NCBI RefSeq assembly: GCF_040218225.1
Contig: NZ_JAVJQO010000003.1
Span: forward strand, 227,326 to 291,325
From: Gracilimonas sp.
Lineage (GTDB): Bacteria; Bacteroidota; Rhodothermia; Balneolales; Balneolaceae
Direction of reading: 5' to 3'
DNA: 64,000 nucleotides
Positions 8,680 to 17,001 of this stretch are shown piece after piece (position 1 is the stretch's first letter; each line of letters begins with the position of its first letter). Below the pieces are notes generated by a model. That model was not told where the DNA came from and did no database searches. It worked only from the letters and a program-made list of their open reading frames with translations. Made by a program: the position numbers and the translations under genes.

Positions 8680-10425
8680 ATGAAGAATTTTACACTTACA
8701 TCACTGATTATTGCACTTATTGGACTTGGATTGGCATTACCCTTATCGGTGCATGCCCAAATAGAAGATGGTGTTTTCCCTGCGGCCGGTTCTCCCGAAA
8801 ACCCTAAGGTTCAGGTAAGCTGGAACCAATATTATGCCTATGAAGGCGTCACCGACCTGACCAGAAAACTGGCCGATGCACACCCAAACCTGATCAAGCG
8901 CGAATCGATTGGAAAGTCTTATCAAGGCAGAGATATCTGGTTGTTGACAGTCTCCAATTTCAATGAAGGAAATCCTGACCGAAAACCCGCTATGTATATT
9001 GATGGGAACATTCACTCTAATGAAATCCAGGGAACAGAGGTATCTTTGTACACGGCCTGGTACCTGGCTGAGATGTATGGGAAGAACGAGTTTATTACAC
9101 AGCTTCTGGATGAAAAAACATTCTATATCGCCCCTACCATCAATCCTGACGGACGGGAAAATTTCTTTGAAGCTCCCAACACTCCAAGTTCACCCCGGTC
9201 AGGCATGAAGCCTATCGATAATGATCTGGATGGAAAGGTGAACGAAGATAAATATGACGACCTGAATAATGATGGCAGCATTACCATGATGCGTCGTAAG
9301 AATCCGCGCGGTGATTTTCGCCCGCATCCCAAGTATCCTGAGTTCATGCAGCGCGTTGCTGATGATGAATTCGGAGAGTATGAACTGCTTGGCTATGAAG
9401 GATTGGATAACGATAATGACGGCAGAATTAACGAGGACGCGGAAGGTTATTATGATCCCAACCGGGACTGGGGCTGGAACTGGCAACCGGATTATATTCA
9501 GGGCGGTGCACATAAATATCCTTTCTCCCTTCCTGAAAACCGGGCAGTAATGGAGTTCGTGATGGATCACCCAAATATTGCCGCCGGACAAAGTTACCAT
9601 AATGCAGGTGGTATGATTTTAAGAGGTCCGGGTGCCGAGGAAGACCGTGATACCTATAACCGCTCCGATGTTCAGGTCTACAATGCCCTGGGTGAAATGG
9701 GCGAACGATTGATGCCTGGCTACGATTACCTGGTGGTATACGATGATTTATACTCGGTGTTTGGAGGAGAATTGGATTGGTTTTATGGAAGCCGTGGTGC
9801 ATTTACCTTTACCAACGAGCTTTGGACCCCTTTTGAAATGTTTAATGAAGAAGGTGGAGGCCGGTATGGCGTGGAAGTCCACGAATTCAATCGTTACCTG
9901 TTATTCAACGATGCCTTGGTTGAATGGGAACCATATAATCACCCGCAATATGGAGAGATTGAAATAGGTGGGATCAAGAAAAACCTGGGGCGTGCTCATC
10001 CCGGATTCCTGCTAGAGCAAATGGCGCACCGAAATATGGCTTTCACCATTTTCCACGCTTATCACACTCCACAACTGGTAATTGACGAAATTAGCGAGCG
10101 GGATTTAGGCGGCGGACTCAAAGAAGTAACAGCTGTTATTACCAACACCCGCATGATTCCAACCCATGCCAGTCAGGATTTAAAGTACAAGATCACTCCA
10201 CCGAATTACATCAGTATTGACGGAGCTCGTGTTGAAGCTGGTATGGTTGTCACAAACCGGGCATTAAATCAAACCGTAGAGCAAAAGTATAACCCCCAGA
10301 AAATAGCTGTGGATAATATTCCGGGCATGGAGTCTGTCACCGTTCGGTGGATTATCAGCCGTGGTAATAATTACACCATCACGGTTGATAGCAAGAAAGG
10401 CGGTCTGGTTTCCAAATCGAAGTAA
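8680..10425 (+). CDS. Secreted M14-family zinc carboxypeptidase
   Basis: A 581-residue protein with a signal peptide ending VHAQ (residue 27). The M14 zinc site is present: H112 and E115 in DGNIHSNEIQGTE, and H307 in GQSYHNAGG. The general base Glu380 sits in FTFTNELWTP. Two acidic Ca-loop-like stretches (DNDLDGKVNED and DNDNDGRINED) lie between, and about 100 C-terminal residues form a beta-rich extension. It is expected to cut C-terminal residues from peptides outside the cytoplasm. I chose the ATG at 8680 because the signal peptide starts there and it follows the upstream stop by eight bases; the frame is open upstream inside the previous gene. It is probably cotranscribed with its inactive paralogue. 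Confidence 0.9.
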   Translation: MKNFTLTSLIIALIGLGLALPLSVHAQIEDGVFPAAGSPENPKVQVSWNQYYAYEGVTDLTRKLADAHPNLIKRESIGKSYQGRDIWLLTVSNFNEGNPDRKPAMYIDGNIHSNEIQGTEVSLYTAWYLAEMYGKNEFITQLLDEKTFYIAPTINPDGRENFFEAPNTPSSPRSGMKPIDNDLDGKVNEDKYDDLNNDGSITMMRRKNPRGDFRPHPKYPEFMQRVADDEFGEYELLGYEGLDNDNDGRINEDAEGYYDPNRDWGWNWQPDYIQGGAHKYPFSLPENRAVMEFVMDHPNIAAGQSYHNAGGMILRGPGAEEDRDTYNRSDVQVYNALGEMGERLMPGYDYLVVYDDLYSVFGGELDWFYGSRGAFTFTNELWTPFEMFNEEGGGRYGVEVHEFNRYLLFNDALVEWEPYNHPQYGEIEIGGIKKNLGRAHPGFLLEQMAHRNMAFTIFHAYHTPQLVIDEISERDLGGGLKEVTAVITNTRMIPTHASQDLKYKITPPNYISIDGARVEAGMVVTNRALNQTVEQKYNPQKIAVDNIPGMESVTVRWIISRGNNYTITVDSKKGGLVSKSK

Positions 10426-10447
10426 TCCAACCAGCATTTAGTAACAA

Positions 10448-10475
10448 AAAAAGGAGCTCAATGAGCTCCTTTTTT
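10448..10475 (+). terminator. Rho-independent terminator, probably bidirectional
   Basis: GGAGCTC-AAT-GAGCTCC is a perfect 7-bp stem with a 3-base loop, flanked by a run of A on the left and of T on the right, 20 bp after the M14 gene. The symmetric A and T runs would let it serve either strand. Confidence 0.85.
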
Positions 10476-10503
10476 GTTTTTTTTATGTGTCTTAATAAAA
10501 TAT

Positions 10504-10642
10504 GTCATTGCGAGGAATTCAGCGACCACAGGAAGCAAATTCCTTGGCAATCTCTTTGATATAGACGCTTGCTTGAATTTGAGAGATCGCTTCGTCGTTA
10601 GAGGAAATTATCTCAACTTAAATCTGGGCTCCTCGCGATGGC
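10504..10642. repeat. Palindromic intergenic repeat (GTCATTGCGAGGA type)
   Basis: A 139-bp element with inverted ends, GTCATTGCGAGGA at 10504 and TCCTCGCGATGGC ending at 10642, and an inner inverted pair around GGCAATCTC and GAGAGATCGCTTCG. It lies between two convergent genes. REP or MITE-like elements with GTCATTGCGAGGA termini are common in Bacteroidota and related genomes. No coding content is seen. Confidence 0.65.
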
Positions 10643-10656
10643 TTCATTTCCTTAGA

Positions 10657-12135
10657 TCAAAGCTTCTCAATAGCTGTATCAATTCGCTTAAGCACTTCTT
10701 CTTTACCAATCAGTTCAAGAGCAGGTGTTAAGTCCGGACCAAATCCCTGGCCGCTTACAGCCACACGAAGCGGCATCATCAACTTACCAAAGCCCACATC
10801 ATGCTCTTCGATGGTTTCTTTAATTTTGTCTTTTAACGTCACAGCTTCGAACTCCTCTTCCGAAAGCTGTTCGATTTTATCGCGATAAGCTTTGAGGATA
10901 ACCGGACTGTCATCTTTCCATTTTTTGAGAGCACCTTCATCATACTCTGTAGGGGCTTCGAAGAAGAAGGCTCCCATGCTCACAAATTCTTCGATGGTAG
11001 AAACGCGCTCGTGGAGCAGCTCAATAACATGAGTCAGAAATTCATCGTCTGGGATTTCAAATTTAGACTCTTCAAACAAGGCCTTCACTCTTGGTTTCAA
11101 CTCTTCCACTGAATGCTCCCGGATGTAGTTTTCATTGTACCACATCAGCTTTTTGTAATTGAAAACCGCACCGCCTTTACTTACCCGATCGAGCGTAAAT
11201 AATTCGCACAGCTCTTTCATGTCGTGGATTTCGGAATCATCACCGGGGCTCCATCCCAGATAGGCCAGAAAGTTCACCAGTGCATCCGGCTCATAATTTC
11301 CTTTAATATAGTCTTTAGTGTTCACCGGAATTCCTTCACTCTCTGCTTTACGCTTGGAAAGCTTACCTCCGCTTGGACTCATAATCAAAGGCAGGTGAGC
11401 CATTTTGGGCGGTTCCCATCCAAAGGCGTTATAAAGAAGTATATGCTTCGGCGTACTGCTCAGCCATTCTTCACCCCGGATTACATGCGTAATTTCCATG
11501 GTATGGTCATCCACCACATTTGCCAGATGATACGTCGGCATTCCATCTGATTTCAACAATACCTGATCATCCAGTCCTTCCGTATCGAAAGAAACGTGCC
11601 CGCGAATTTCATCTTCAAAGCGGATGTTTTCTTTCCGTGGAACCTTCAAGCGAACCACATATTCATCGCCATTATCCAGCCGCTTTTGGACTTCATCCTG
11701 GGAAAGAGTCAGGCTGTTTTTCATAGACTGACGCGTAATAGAATCATATTTCGGGGAAGGATTACCCGATTTCTCCAGTCGCTCCCGCATTTCGTCAATT
11801 TCCTCAACGGTATCGAAGGCGTAGTACGCATGGCCGGACTCAATCAGCTGCTCAGCGTATTTGTGATAGATGTCTTTTCGCTCACTTTGTCGGTACGGAC
11901 CAAAATCGCCTCCCTTTCCGGGGCCCTCATCAATTTCCATTCCGGCCCATTCCAGAGAATCAATAATATCCTGTTCCGCTCCCTCCACATATCGGGATTG
12001 ATCGGTATCCTCAATTCTCAACACAAAAGTGCCCTCGTTGTGCCGGGCAAAAAGGTAGTTATATAATGCGGTTCTCAGTCCGCCAATGTGTAAAAATCCG
12101 GTGGGTGATGGCGCAAATCGTACGCGAACGCTCAT
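10657..12135 (-). CDS. gltX: Glutamyl-tRNA synthetase
   Basis: A 492-residue class I aminoacyl-tRNA synthetase that charges tRNA(Glu) in the cytoplasm. The N-terminal Rossmann fold carries the HIGH-type motif HIGG (residues 16-19) within RFAPSPTGFLHIGGLRTAL. The KMSKS-type loop is KLSKRK (258-263). The C-terminal half is the helical anticodon-binding cage (about 330-490). Length is normal for the family and there is a single copy in the window, so it is probably essential. The start MSVRVRFAPSPTG is the usual one. A TATCTTTG element about 50 bp upstream is a plausible promoter. Only glutamyl versus mixed Glu/Gln specificity cannot be read directly. Confidence 0.95.
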   Translation of the reverse strand: MSVRVRFAPSPTGFLHIGGLRTALYNYLFARHNEGTFVLRIEDTDQSRYVEGAEQDIIDSLEWAGMEIDEGPGKGGDFGPYRQSERKDIYHKYAEQLIESGHAYYAFDTVEEIDEMRERLEKSGNPSPKYDSITRQSMKNSLTLSQDEVQKRLDNGDEYVVRLKVPRKENIRFEDEIRGHVSFDTEGLDDQVLLKSDGMPTYHLANVVDDHTMEITHVIRGEEWLSSTPKHILLYNAFGWEPPKMAHLPLIMSPSGGKLSKRKAESEGIPVNTKDYIKGNYEPDALVNFLAYLGWSPGDDSEIHDMKELCELFTLDRVSKGGAVFNYKKLMWYNENYIREHSVEELKPRVKALFEESKFEIPDDEFLTHVIELLHERVSTIEEFVSMGAFFFEAPTEYDEGALKKWKDDSPVILKAYRDKIEQLSEEEFEAVTLKDKIKETIEEHDVGFGKLMMPLRVAVSGQGFGPDLTPALELIGKEEVLKRIDTAIEKL

Positions 12136-12182
12136 TTAGTATCTCGTTTTTTAGATTTCGAAATTTCAAATTTAACAGAAGT

Positions 12183-12190
12183 CAAAGATA
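12183..12190 (-). promoter_or_regulatory. Candidate -7 element for gltX
   Basis: Read on the minus strand this is TATCTTTG, an exact match to the TAnnTTTG -7 consensus of Bacteroidota-type housekeeping promoters, 48 bp upstream of the gltX start. No clear TTG -33 box at the usual distance was found, so confidence is moderate. Confidence 0.4.
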
Positions 12191-12266
12191 ACAAATTTTA
12201 AATGCTAAATTTTGAATCTTGAATTGGCTAAGTTTCAATTCAACTTTCAAAATTCATAATTCAATC

Positions 12267-12935
12267 TTGCGTCTCGCCCTCCTACAACCCCAGTTTGCTC
12301 CCAACCTGTATGACCTTGCTGCAATGCTGAAAGCCGACCGGATTATCTGGAATGATCTGGAGCAGTGGTCGCGAAAGGGGCGTACCCATCGCACCGTTAT
12401 AAAAGGGGAACAGGGGAAGCAGTGGATTAACATCCCCATCAAAACAGAAGACAAGAAAAAGGCGATTGGCGATGTACGCATTGAGCACGATGAAGACTGG
12501 ACAGAGCCCTTCTGGAATGCCATTTATCACTCCTACTCCGAGGCCACCTGGTTTGATTTTTTTGTGGATGAGCTGCAGTATGATGTTGAAAAAGCAACAG
12601 AGTTTGAGAAGCTCATCGATTTCAATATCTATTTTTTTGGAAGAATGATGACCTATCTTGAGCTGGATATGGAGTATGAACTTGCCAGCCAGATTCCTGA
12701 TTTCGACCCTAATCCCGACCTCTTTCTCCAACACACCGGGGCCGATATTCTCTACCAGGAATATGACGCTAAAAACTACCAATGGCTAAGTGCCAAGGCG
12801 AAACCGTCTTTAGAAAAACACCCGGACTATGCTCAGTTGGGCAATACTTTCCTTCCTGAATGCTCCATCATTGACCTTTTGATGAACTGCGGAAAAGAGA
12901 GTTTTAAGGTTTTTGATGAAATCACACAAACTTAG
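12267..12935 (+). CDS. WbqC-like family protein
   Basis: About 222 residues with the family opening LRLALLQPQFAPNLYDLAAM and the following ADRIIWNDLEQWSRKGRTHRT, typical of WbqC-like proteins (PF08889). These are often found near surface polysaccharide or glycolipid genes, though their reaction is not established; some are thought to act in amino-sugar transfer. The start is uncertain. The family homology begins right at a TTG at 12267; another TTG at 12219 would add 16 residues encoded by AT-rich spacer-like sequence, and no ATG is available. The gene stands alone between gltX (divergent) and the repeats that precede the peptide-export cassette. Confidence 0.75.
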   Translation: MRLALLQPQFAPNLYDLAAMLKADRIIWNDLEQWSRKGRTHRTVIKGEQGKQWINIPIKTEDKKKAIGDVRIEHDEDWTEPFWNAIYHSYSEATWFDFFVDELQYDVEKATEFEKLIDFNIYFFGRMMTYLELDMEYELASQIPDFDPNPDLFLQHTGADILYQEYDAKNYQWLSAKAKPSLEKHPDYAQLGNTFLPECSIIDLLMNCGKESFKVFDEITQT

Positions 12936-13024
12936 TCATTCCTGGTAAGGCAGGAATCCTAATACTGCTATAAAAACATCGCTTTACAAAGCATACAGAT
13001 CTCGGGCATTCGCCGCGAGATGAC
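12935..13024. repeat. 90-bp dispersed palindromic repeat, copy 1
   Basis: It begins GTCATTCCTG and ends GAGATGAC, so the outermost five bases (GTCAT/ATGAC) are inverted. An inner right part reads AGATCTCGGGCATTCGCCGC. A second element of exactly the same length with matching left and right blocks lies at 56717-56806. It starts within the last base of the WbqC-like stop codon and fills a convergent intergenic gap. Confidence 0.75.
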
Positions 13025-13059
13025 AAGATTGAGTTCAACGTTCTGTGTTCCTTGCCTCC

Positions 13060-13078
13060 CCTGCCTACCGCAGGCAGG
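13060..13078. repeat. Short GC-rich perfect inverted repeat
   Basis: CCTGCCT-ACCGC-AGGCAGG has 7-bp perfect arms in an otherwise AT-rich spacer between the 90-bp repeat and the exporter gene. Its composition differs sharply from the flanks, suggesting a mobile or selfish short repeat, but it could also act as a hairpin at the end of the minus-strand cassette. Confidence 0.5.
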
Positions 13079-13143
13079 CTACCGGCAAAGACAGGTTCAA
13101 CCTTCACCCGGGCTTTCAAAAGAAAAACACATAAGATATATAC

Positions 13144-15339
13144 TTAGGCTTTTATACCGTTCTTCTTAAGAAGTTTGTTTAAGTCTATCGGTAATTGCTT
13201 ATTCCACATGCCATAATAGGCTCCTTTTTTTGAAAAAAGGCTTTCATGATTCCCTTCTTCAATTAGCTTACCTTTTTCCAAAACGCAAATTTTGTCCGCT
13301 CCAAGTACAGTGCTAAGTCTGTGTGCAATCAGAATAATGGTCTTCCCTTCCTTTCTAAGTTCTTCTACGGTTCTTTGGATATAATTCTCTGCTGATGAGT
13401 CTAGCGAAGAAGTCGCTTCATCAAGAATTAAAATTTCAGGGTCTTTGTATAAAGCTCTTGCGATGGCAATTTTTTGCTTTTGTCCTCCAGACAATGAAGC
13501 CCCATTTTCTCCTAAATAGGTATTAAAACTATTGGGAAGTTCTTCAATAAAATCAAGAATGTTTAATTTCTTACAAATGCCAATAATCTTTTCCACATCT
13601 GGTTCCAATTCACCAATGGCAATATTTGAAGTAACATTACCATCAAAAAGATCAATGTCTTGAGGAACTACACTTATATTTTTTCTCAAGCTTTTGTTGC
13701 TTATATAATCAAGGTTTATATCTCCAACTAAAACCTGGCCACTTTTAATAGGATATAATTTTAACAGAATATTGATTAGCGTTGTTTTTCCAGAACCGCT
13801 TTCACCTACAAAAGCCGTAATTTTTCCTTTAGGTATCGCAATACTAAAATTTTCGAATACGGTTACACGTGACCCATATCTAAATTCGATGTTTTTAAAT
13901 TCTATGGCTCCAATATTTTCTGGATTTATATCTATTTCCTGACCTTCTTTTTCTTTTTCAAGGTCCATGATTTCAAATAAACGATCACCTGCAATCAGGG
14001 CATCTTGTATCTGTACATTCATCCCAACTAATTGACTTACCGGCCCTGTGAAATAACCTATGAGGGCATAAAATGACAACAGTTCTCCAGGGGTGATAGA
14101 CTGTTGTAAAACATAATATCCCCCTACCCATAGCAGTATGATTGTAAATATCCGGGATGAAAATTGGGTTGAGTTTCCAGAGAAGATGGAATTTAGCCCC
14201 GAGCGATAAATATGCTGTAGCAATCCCACGAAACGGGTTTCCGTTTTCATGTTAGCAAATCCTTCTAAGCCAAATTGCTTAATAGTAGAGGCAGAGTTTA
14301 TAGACTCTACTAAATGAGATTCTAAATCCGCTGCGCTTTCCATGACCTTGCGTTGCGTTTTCTTGTTTATGTGATTTGTAATCAAATAAATGATACCATA
14401 AACGGGAACAATCAGGAGCATCACCAGACCCAGTTTCCAGTAATACGTAAACATCAAGCCAAATGAGAAAACTACTGTTAACACACTTACGGCAAGATTA
14501 ATAGAAACATCATTAATAAAAGCGCGAATTTTTACGGCGTCCCCAATCCTTGAAATAATTTCACCGGTCCGCATAGTGTCAAAAAATCGCTGGGGAAGAC
14601 GTATCAAATGTTTGTAGTAGCCCAATATTAATCGTGCATCCATCAGCTGCCCGGTTTTAAGTACAAACAAACTTCTGATCACACCAATGAAAATTTGAAA
14701 TATGAGAAGGGTGATCATCCCCACGCTTAGTAGATTCAATAAATTCATATTCCCGCCTGTGAGCACATGATCAATAATCAACTGCACGTAAATAGCTGTT
14801 GACAATCCAATAATGGTATAAATCAACGCTCCAAAAAAAGCCTGAATTAATACCCATTTATGCGGTTTCATCAGAAACCATAACCGGCTCATGATGGAGA
14901 CTTTTTCATCAGCAGGAGTAAACTCTTCTGAAGGCAAGAGTAAAATAAGTACACCCGTCCATTTCTGTTCAAAATCTGATCGTTCAATCTTATGCTTTCC
15001 CCCATCCATTGGATCCATTACCACTACATGCTTTTTTGTCACTTGATAAATCACCAAAAAATGATGGAGTACATCTTTCACAACAACATGGGCGATAGCA
15101 GGTAACGGAATTTGGGTAAGACTGTCCATTTCACCTTTTACGCCCTTGGCTTCGAAGCCTAATTTTTCAGCGGCTTCAATCATTCCTAAAACATTAGTGC
15201 CTTTTTTATCTGTTGAAGCATACTGCCGTATTCTAGCAATAGGAACTTTTAATTCATAATGTGCCGCCACGGAAGCTAGACAAGCCGCACCGCAATCGGT
15301 TATATCATGCTGTTTGACCCCAACTCTATTAATATTCAT
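13144..15339 (-). CDS. C39-peptidase-containing ABC exporter (PCAT)
   Basis: A 731-residue inner-membrane exporter that cuts double-glycine leaders and pumps out the mature peptide. The N-terminal C39 cysteine peptidase (1-130) has the catalytic Cys16 in QHDITDCGAAC, His93 in LHHFLVIY and Asp109 in VVMDPMDGG. Six transmembrane helices follow (about 160-430). The ATPase domain has Walker A GESGSGKTT, signature LSGGQKQK, Walker B ILILDEATSSLD and the H-loop IAHRLS. All catalytic elements are intact, so it should be active. It is the last gene of the minus-strand cassette, 12 bp after the adaptor gene. Its likely substrates are the two short precursor peptides encoded at 16541-16926. Confidence 0.92.
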   Translation of the reverse strand: MNINRVGVKQHDITDCGAACLASVAAHYELKVPIARIRQYASTDKKGTNVLGMIEAAEKLGFEAKGVKGEMDSLTQIPLPAIAHVVVKDVLHHFLVIYQVTKKHVVVMDPMDGGKHKIERSDFEQKWTGVLILLLPSEEFTPADEKVSIMSRLWFLMKPHKWVLIQAFFGALIYTIIGLSTAIYVQLIIDHVLTGGNMNLLNLLSVGMITLLIFQIFIGVIRSLFVLKTGQLMDARLILGYYKHLIRLPQRFFDTMRTGEIISRIGDAVKIRAFINDVSINLAVSVLTVVFSFGLMFTYYWKLGLVMLLIVPVYGIIYLITNHINKKTQRKVMESAADLESHLVESINSASTIKQFGLEGFANMKTETRFVGLLQHIYRSGLNSIFSGNSTQFSSRIFTIILLWVGGYYVLQQSITPGELLSFYALIGYFTGPVSQLVGMNVQIQDALIAGDRLFEIMDLEKEKEGQEIDINPENIGAIEFKNIEFRYGSRVTVFENFSIAIPKGKITAFVGESGSGKTTLINILLKLYPIKSGQVLVGDINLDYISNKSLRKNISVVPQDIDLFDGNVTSNIAIGELEPDVEKIIGICKKLNILDFIEELPNSFNTYLGENGASLSGGQKQKIAIARALYKDPEILILDEATSSLDSSAENYIQRTVEELRKEGKTIILIAHRLSTVLGADKICVLEKGKLIEEGNHESLFSKKGAYYGMWNKQLPIDLNKLLKKNGIKA

Positions 15340-15351
15340 TTCTACTCTCTT

Positions 15352-16491
15352 TTATGCCGGGTTCAGCCAATCATCTACATTATCATATAACAGTTGGAAA
15401 AGGCTCCTTTCAGTTACAATAAACCTTCCCTGGAGTACCATTCCTTTTTTTAGATTGCCCTTATAACCATTAGGCAGCTCCAGAAAATCCTGATTCAACT
15501 TGCATCGCACCAAGAAAACAGGTTGGTCTTGTATAACGGTTACATCATCTGATATCTCAGAAATAGAACCATACAAACTCCCCCATTGATTATGATCGAA
15601 TGCATTAATCTGGAATCGGGCCTGCATTCCTTCTTTCAGTAAACCTATATCTCGGGTAGAAACATACAGCTCTGCAATTAAAGCCGTATTCGGTGAAATT
15701 TCAGCAATTTTTTCATTTACATAGATCATGCTTTTTTCAGAAATGCCTGCTACATTTTGAATGACTCCATCTACCGGGGCGTATAGAGAGTGCCGTTCTT
15801 TTTCCTTTTTTAATTGAGTAAGATCAGCCTGTAGCCCTTTTAATTCTTGTTCAAAATTGTCTAATTCTTGCTGCCAGCTATTTAATTTTGATCTTTGCAG
15901 TAATTCTAATCTTCTTTTTTCAGATTCAAGTTGAAATGTTTGTTGCTCTAATTCGGCTTGACTGATTAGCTGTTTATCGAAAAGTTGCTTTTGGCGATTA
16001 TATTCAGACTCAATATTGTGAACACTTGCCTCCAAGTCAGTTTTTTCCTGTTCAAAAGCCAACCATTCTGAACGATATAGGGGAGTGCTTAAAGAAATTT
16101 GTGATTCGCCTTTTAATTTTCTTTTAATGGATTTCAAATCCCAAATATACTTCCTAAGTACTGACTGGCGCTGCCGGTTGTATTCCATACTTTGTTCTAT
16201 CTCTTCGGAGTCAATGGCTGCAAGTAGTTCCCCTTTTTGAACAGGATAATTTTCCTCGATTTTAAATTCCGAAATTACTCCCGTAACCGGAGCTTTAAGA
16301 ACCTGCCGTTCGGTGGCAGCTCGTATCACGCCGTTACTTTTCACACTTACATCAGCTTGAATGAAGGGAAGAGCTGCAAATAAACCTATCACAAAACACA
16401 GGGTAGAGCTGTACAAAATTTGTGAGCTTACAGTATGCCGAACCGAAAGGCTTTGTGTGGTTTGTTCAAGGATTTCTTTTGGGAAAAGCAT
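15352..16491 (-). CDS. HlyD-family membrane fusion (adaptor) protein of the peptide exporter
   Basis: A 379-residue periplasmic adaptor. It has one N-terminal membrane helix (about 25-45) and a biotinyl-lipoyl-like hairpin half (VLKAPVTGVISEFKIEENY). A long coiled coil rich in Glu, Gln and Lys follows (about 95-235), then the second lipoyl half (SLYAPVDGVIQNVAG) and a C-terminal beta-barrel. It would join the ABC exporter to an outer-membrane TolC-type channel, which is not encoded nearby. The ATG at 16491 lies just after a hairpin with a T run, so its expression probably depends on read-through from the peptide genes. No strong ribosome-binding site is visible. Confidence 0.88.
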   Translation of the reverse strand: MLFPKEILEQTTQSLSVRHTVSSQILYSSTLCFVIGLFAALPFIQADVSVKSNGVIRAATERQVLKAPVTGVISEFKIEENYPVQKGELLAAIDSEEIEQSMEYNRQRQSVLRKYIWDLKSIKRKLKGESQISLSTPLYRSEWLAFEQEKTDLEASVHNIESEYNRQKQLFDKQLISQAELEQQTFQLESEKRRLELLQRSKLNSWQQELDNFEQELKGLQADLTQLKKEKERHSLYAPVDGVIQNVAGISEKSMIYVNEKIAEISPNTALIAELYVSTRDIGLLKEGMQARFQINAFDHNQWGSLYGSISEISDDVTVIQDQPVFLVRCKLNQDFLELPNGYKGNLKKGMVLQGRFIVTERSLFQLLYDNVDDWLNPA

Positions 16492-16494
16492 ATC

Positions 16495-16532
16495 CAGAAA
16501 AAGGTGAATGAGTGGTTATCTCATTCACCTAA
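16495..16532 (-). terminator. Intergenic terminator/attenuator between peptide and exporter genes
   Basis: AGGTGAATGAG (16502-16512), a 7-base loop and CTCATTCACCT (16520-16530) form a perfect 11-bp stem. On the minus strand it is followed at once by TTTTT. It lies between the stop of peptide 2 and the start of the adaptor gene, where partial termination would give more precursor peptide than exporter. Confidence 0.8.
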
Positions 16533-16540
16533 TTATTGAT

Positions 16541-16708
16541 TTATAGTAACTCATCCCAAAAGCAATTCCATGCTTCTGTTGCTTCTTCAACAGCTATATT
16601 TTCTAATACTTTTTTCCCAATCTTAGCCCAAGGTACACCAAAGCCAGCACTTAAAGATTGCATTTCAATATTAGTAAGTTCTATTAAGTTATTTTTTTCT
16701 GTTTTCAT
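16541..16708 (-). CDS. Short double-glycine-type precursor peptide 2 (bacteriocin-like)
   Basis: A 55-codon gene starting MKTEKNNLIELTN and stopping at TAA 16541-16543. Residues 11-22, LTNIEMQSLSAG, match the double-glycine leader pattern LSxxELxxIxGG, with Leu at -12, Glu at -8, Met at -7, Leu at -4 and AG at -2/-1. Cleavage by the C39 exporter would release a 33-residue core beginning FGVPWAKIGKKVLENIA and ending in an acidic, aromatic tail with one Cys (Cys49). A purine-rich AGGGAT lies just upstream. It starts 11 bp after the peptide 1 stop and is followed by a strong hairpin. I infer a class II bacteriocin-like or signalling peptide; I recognise no named family. Confidence 0.75.
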   Translation of the reverse strand: MKTEKNNLIELTNIEMQSLSAGFGVPWAKIGKKVLENIAVEEATEAWNCFWDELL

Positions 16709-16719
16709 AGTTTTATCCC

Positions 16720-16926
16720 TTAGTTTTCACATTGATTATTTGCAGCTATCCAGTAACTACCTGATGAATTTACAGCCGCACCTCCTGGACTACTTCCTAT
16801 GCCCGTTTTAACAACACGTGCAAGAAATTTTCCAATAGCACAACCTATCCCTCCTCCGTTTATCTTCTTTTGTTTATCTTTACTTATTAAGTAATAATTG
16901 GTTTTTAGAATATTATTTCTATTCAT
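16720..16926 (-). CDS. Short double-glycine precursor peptide 1 (bacteriocin-like)
   Basis: A 68-residue peptide. The leader runs to GG (residues 24-25) with ISKDKQKKINGG (14-25) fitting the double-glycine leader pattern. The predicted 43-residue core starts GIGCAIGKFLARVV. It is rich in Gly, Ala and Ser with GxxxG-like spacing, and has cysteines at 29 and 66 that could form a disulfide. A small, cationic then glycine-rich core with a helix-prone start is typical of pore-forming class II bacteriocins. Together with peptide 2 it may be a two-peptide system, which is inference. It is the first short peptide of the cassette and lies 35 bp after a symmetrical inverted repeat. Confidence 0.8.
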   Translation of the reverse strand: MNRNNILKTNYYLISKDKQKKINGGGIGCAIGKFLARVVKTGIGSSPGGAAVNSSGSYWIAANNQCEN

Positions 16927-16950
16927 AATTAATACCTTTTATTTAATTAA

Positions 16951-16985
16951 AATTATAATCAAGCCTGATCGGCTTACCTATAATT
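16951..16985. promoter_or_regulatory. Symmetrical inverted repeat upstream of peptide 1
   Basis: AATTATA, 3 bases, AAGCC, 5 bases, GGCTT, 3 bases, TATAATT forms a 35-bp structure with two nested perfect arms, 25 bp upstream of the peptide 1 start and 17 bp after the small HTH gene. It could be an operator for one of the two cassette regulators, or a hairpin limiting read-through from the HTH gene. There is no clean T run, which favours an operator. Confidence 0.5.
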
Positions 16986-17001
16986 GTAATTAATACTGCA
17001 G

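Noticed and set aside
9123-9802. Long reading frames antisense to the M14 genes
   Set aside because: They overlap a conserved gene fully and show no family motif or start context.
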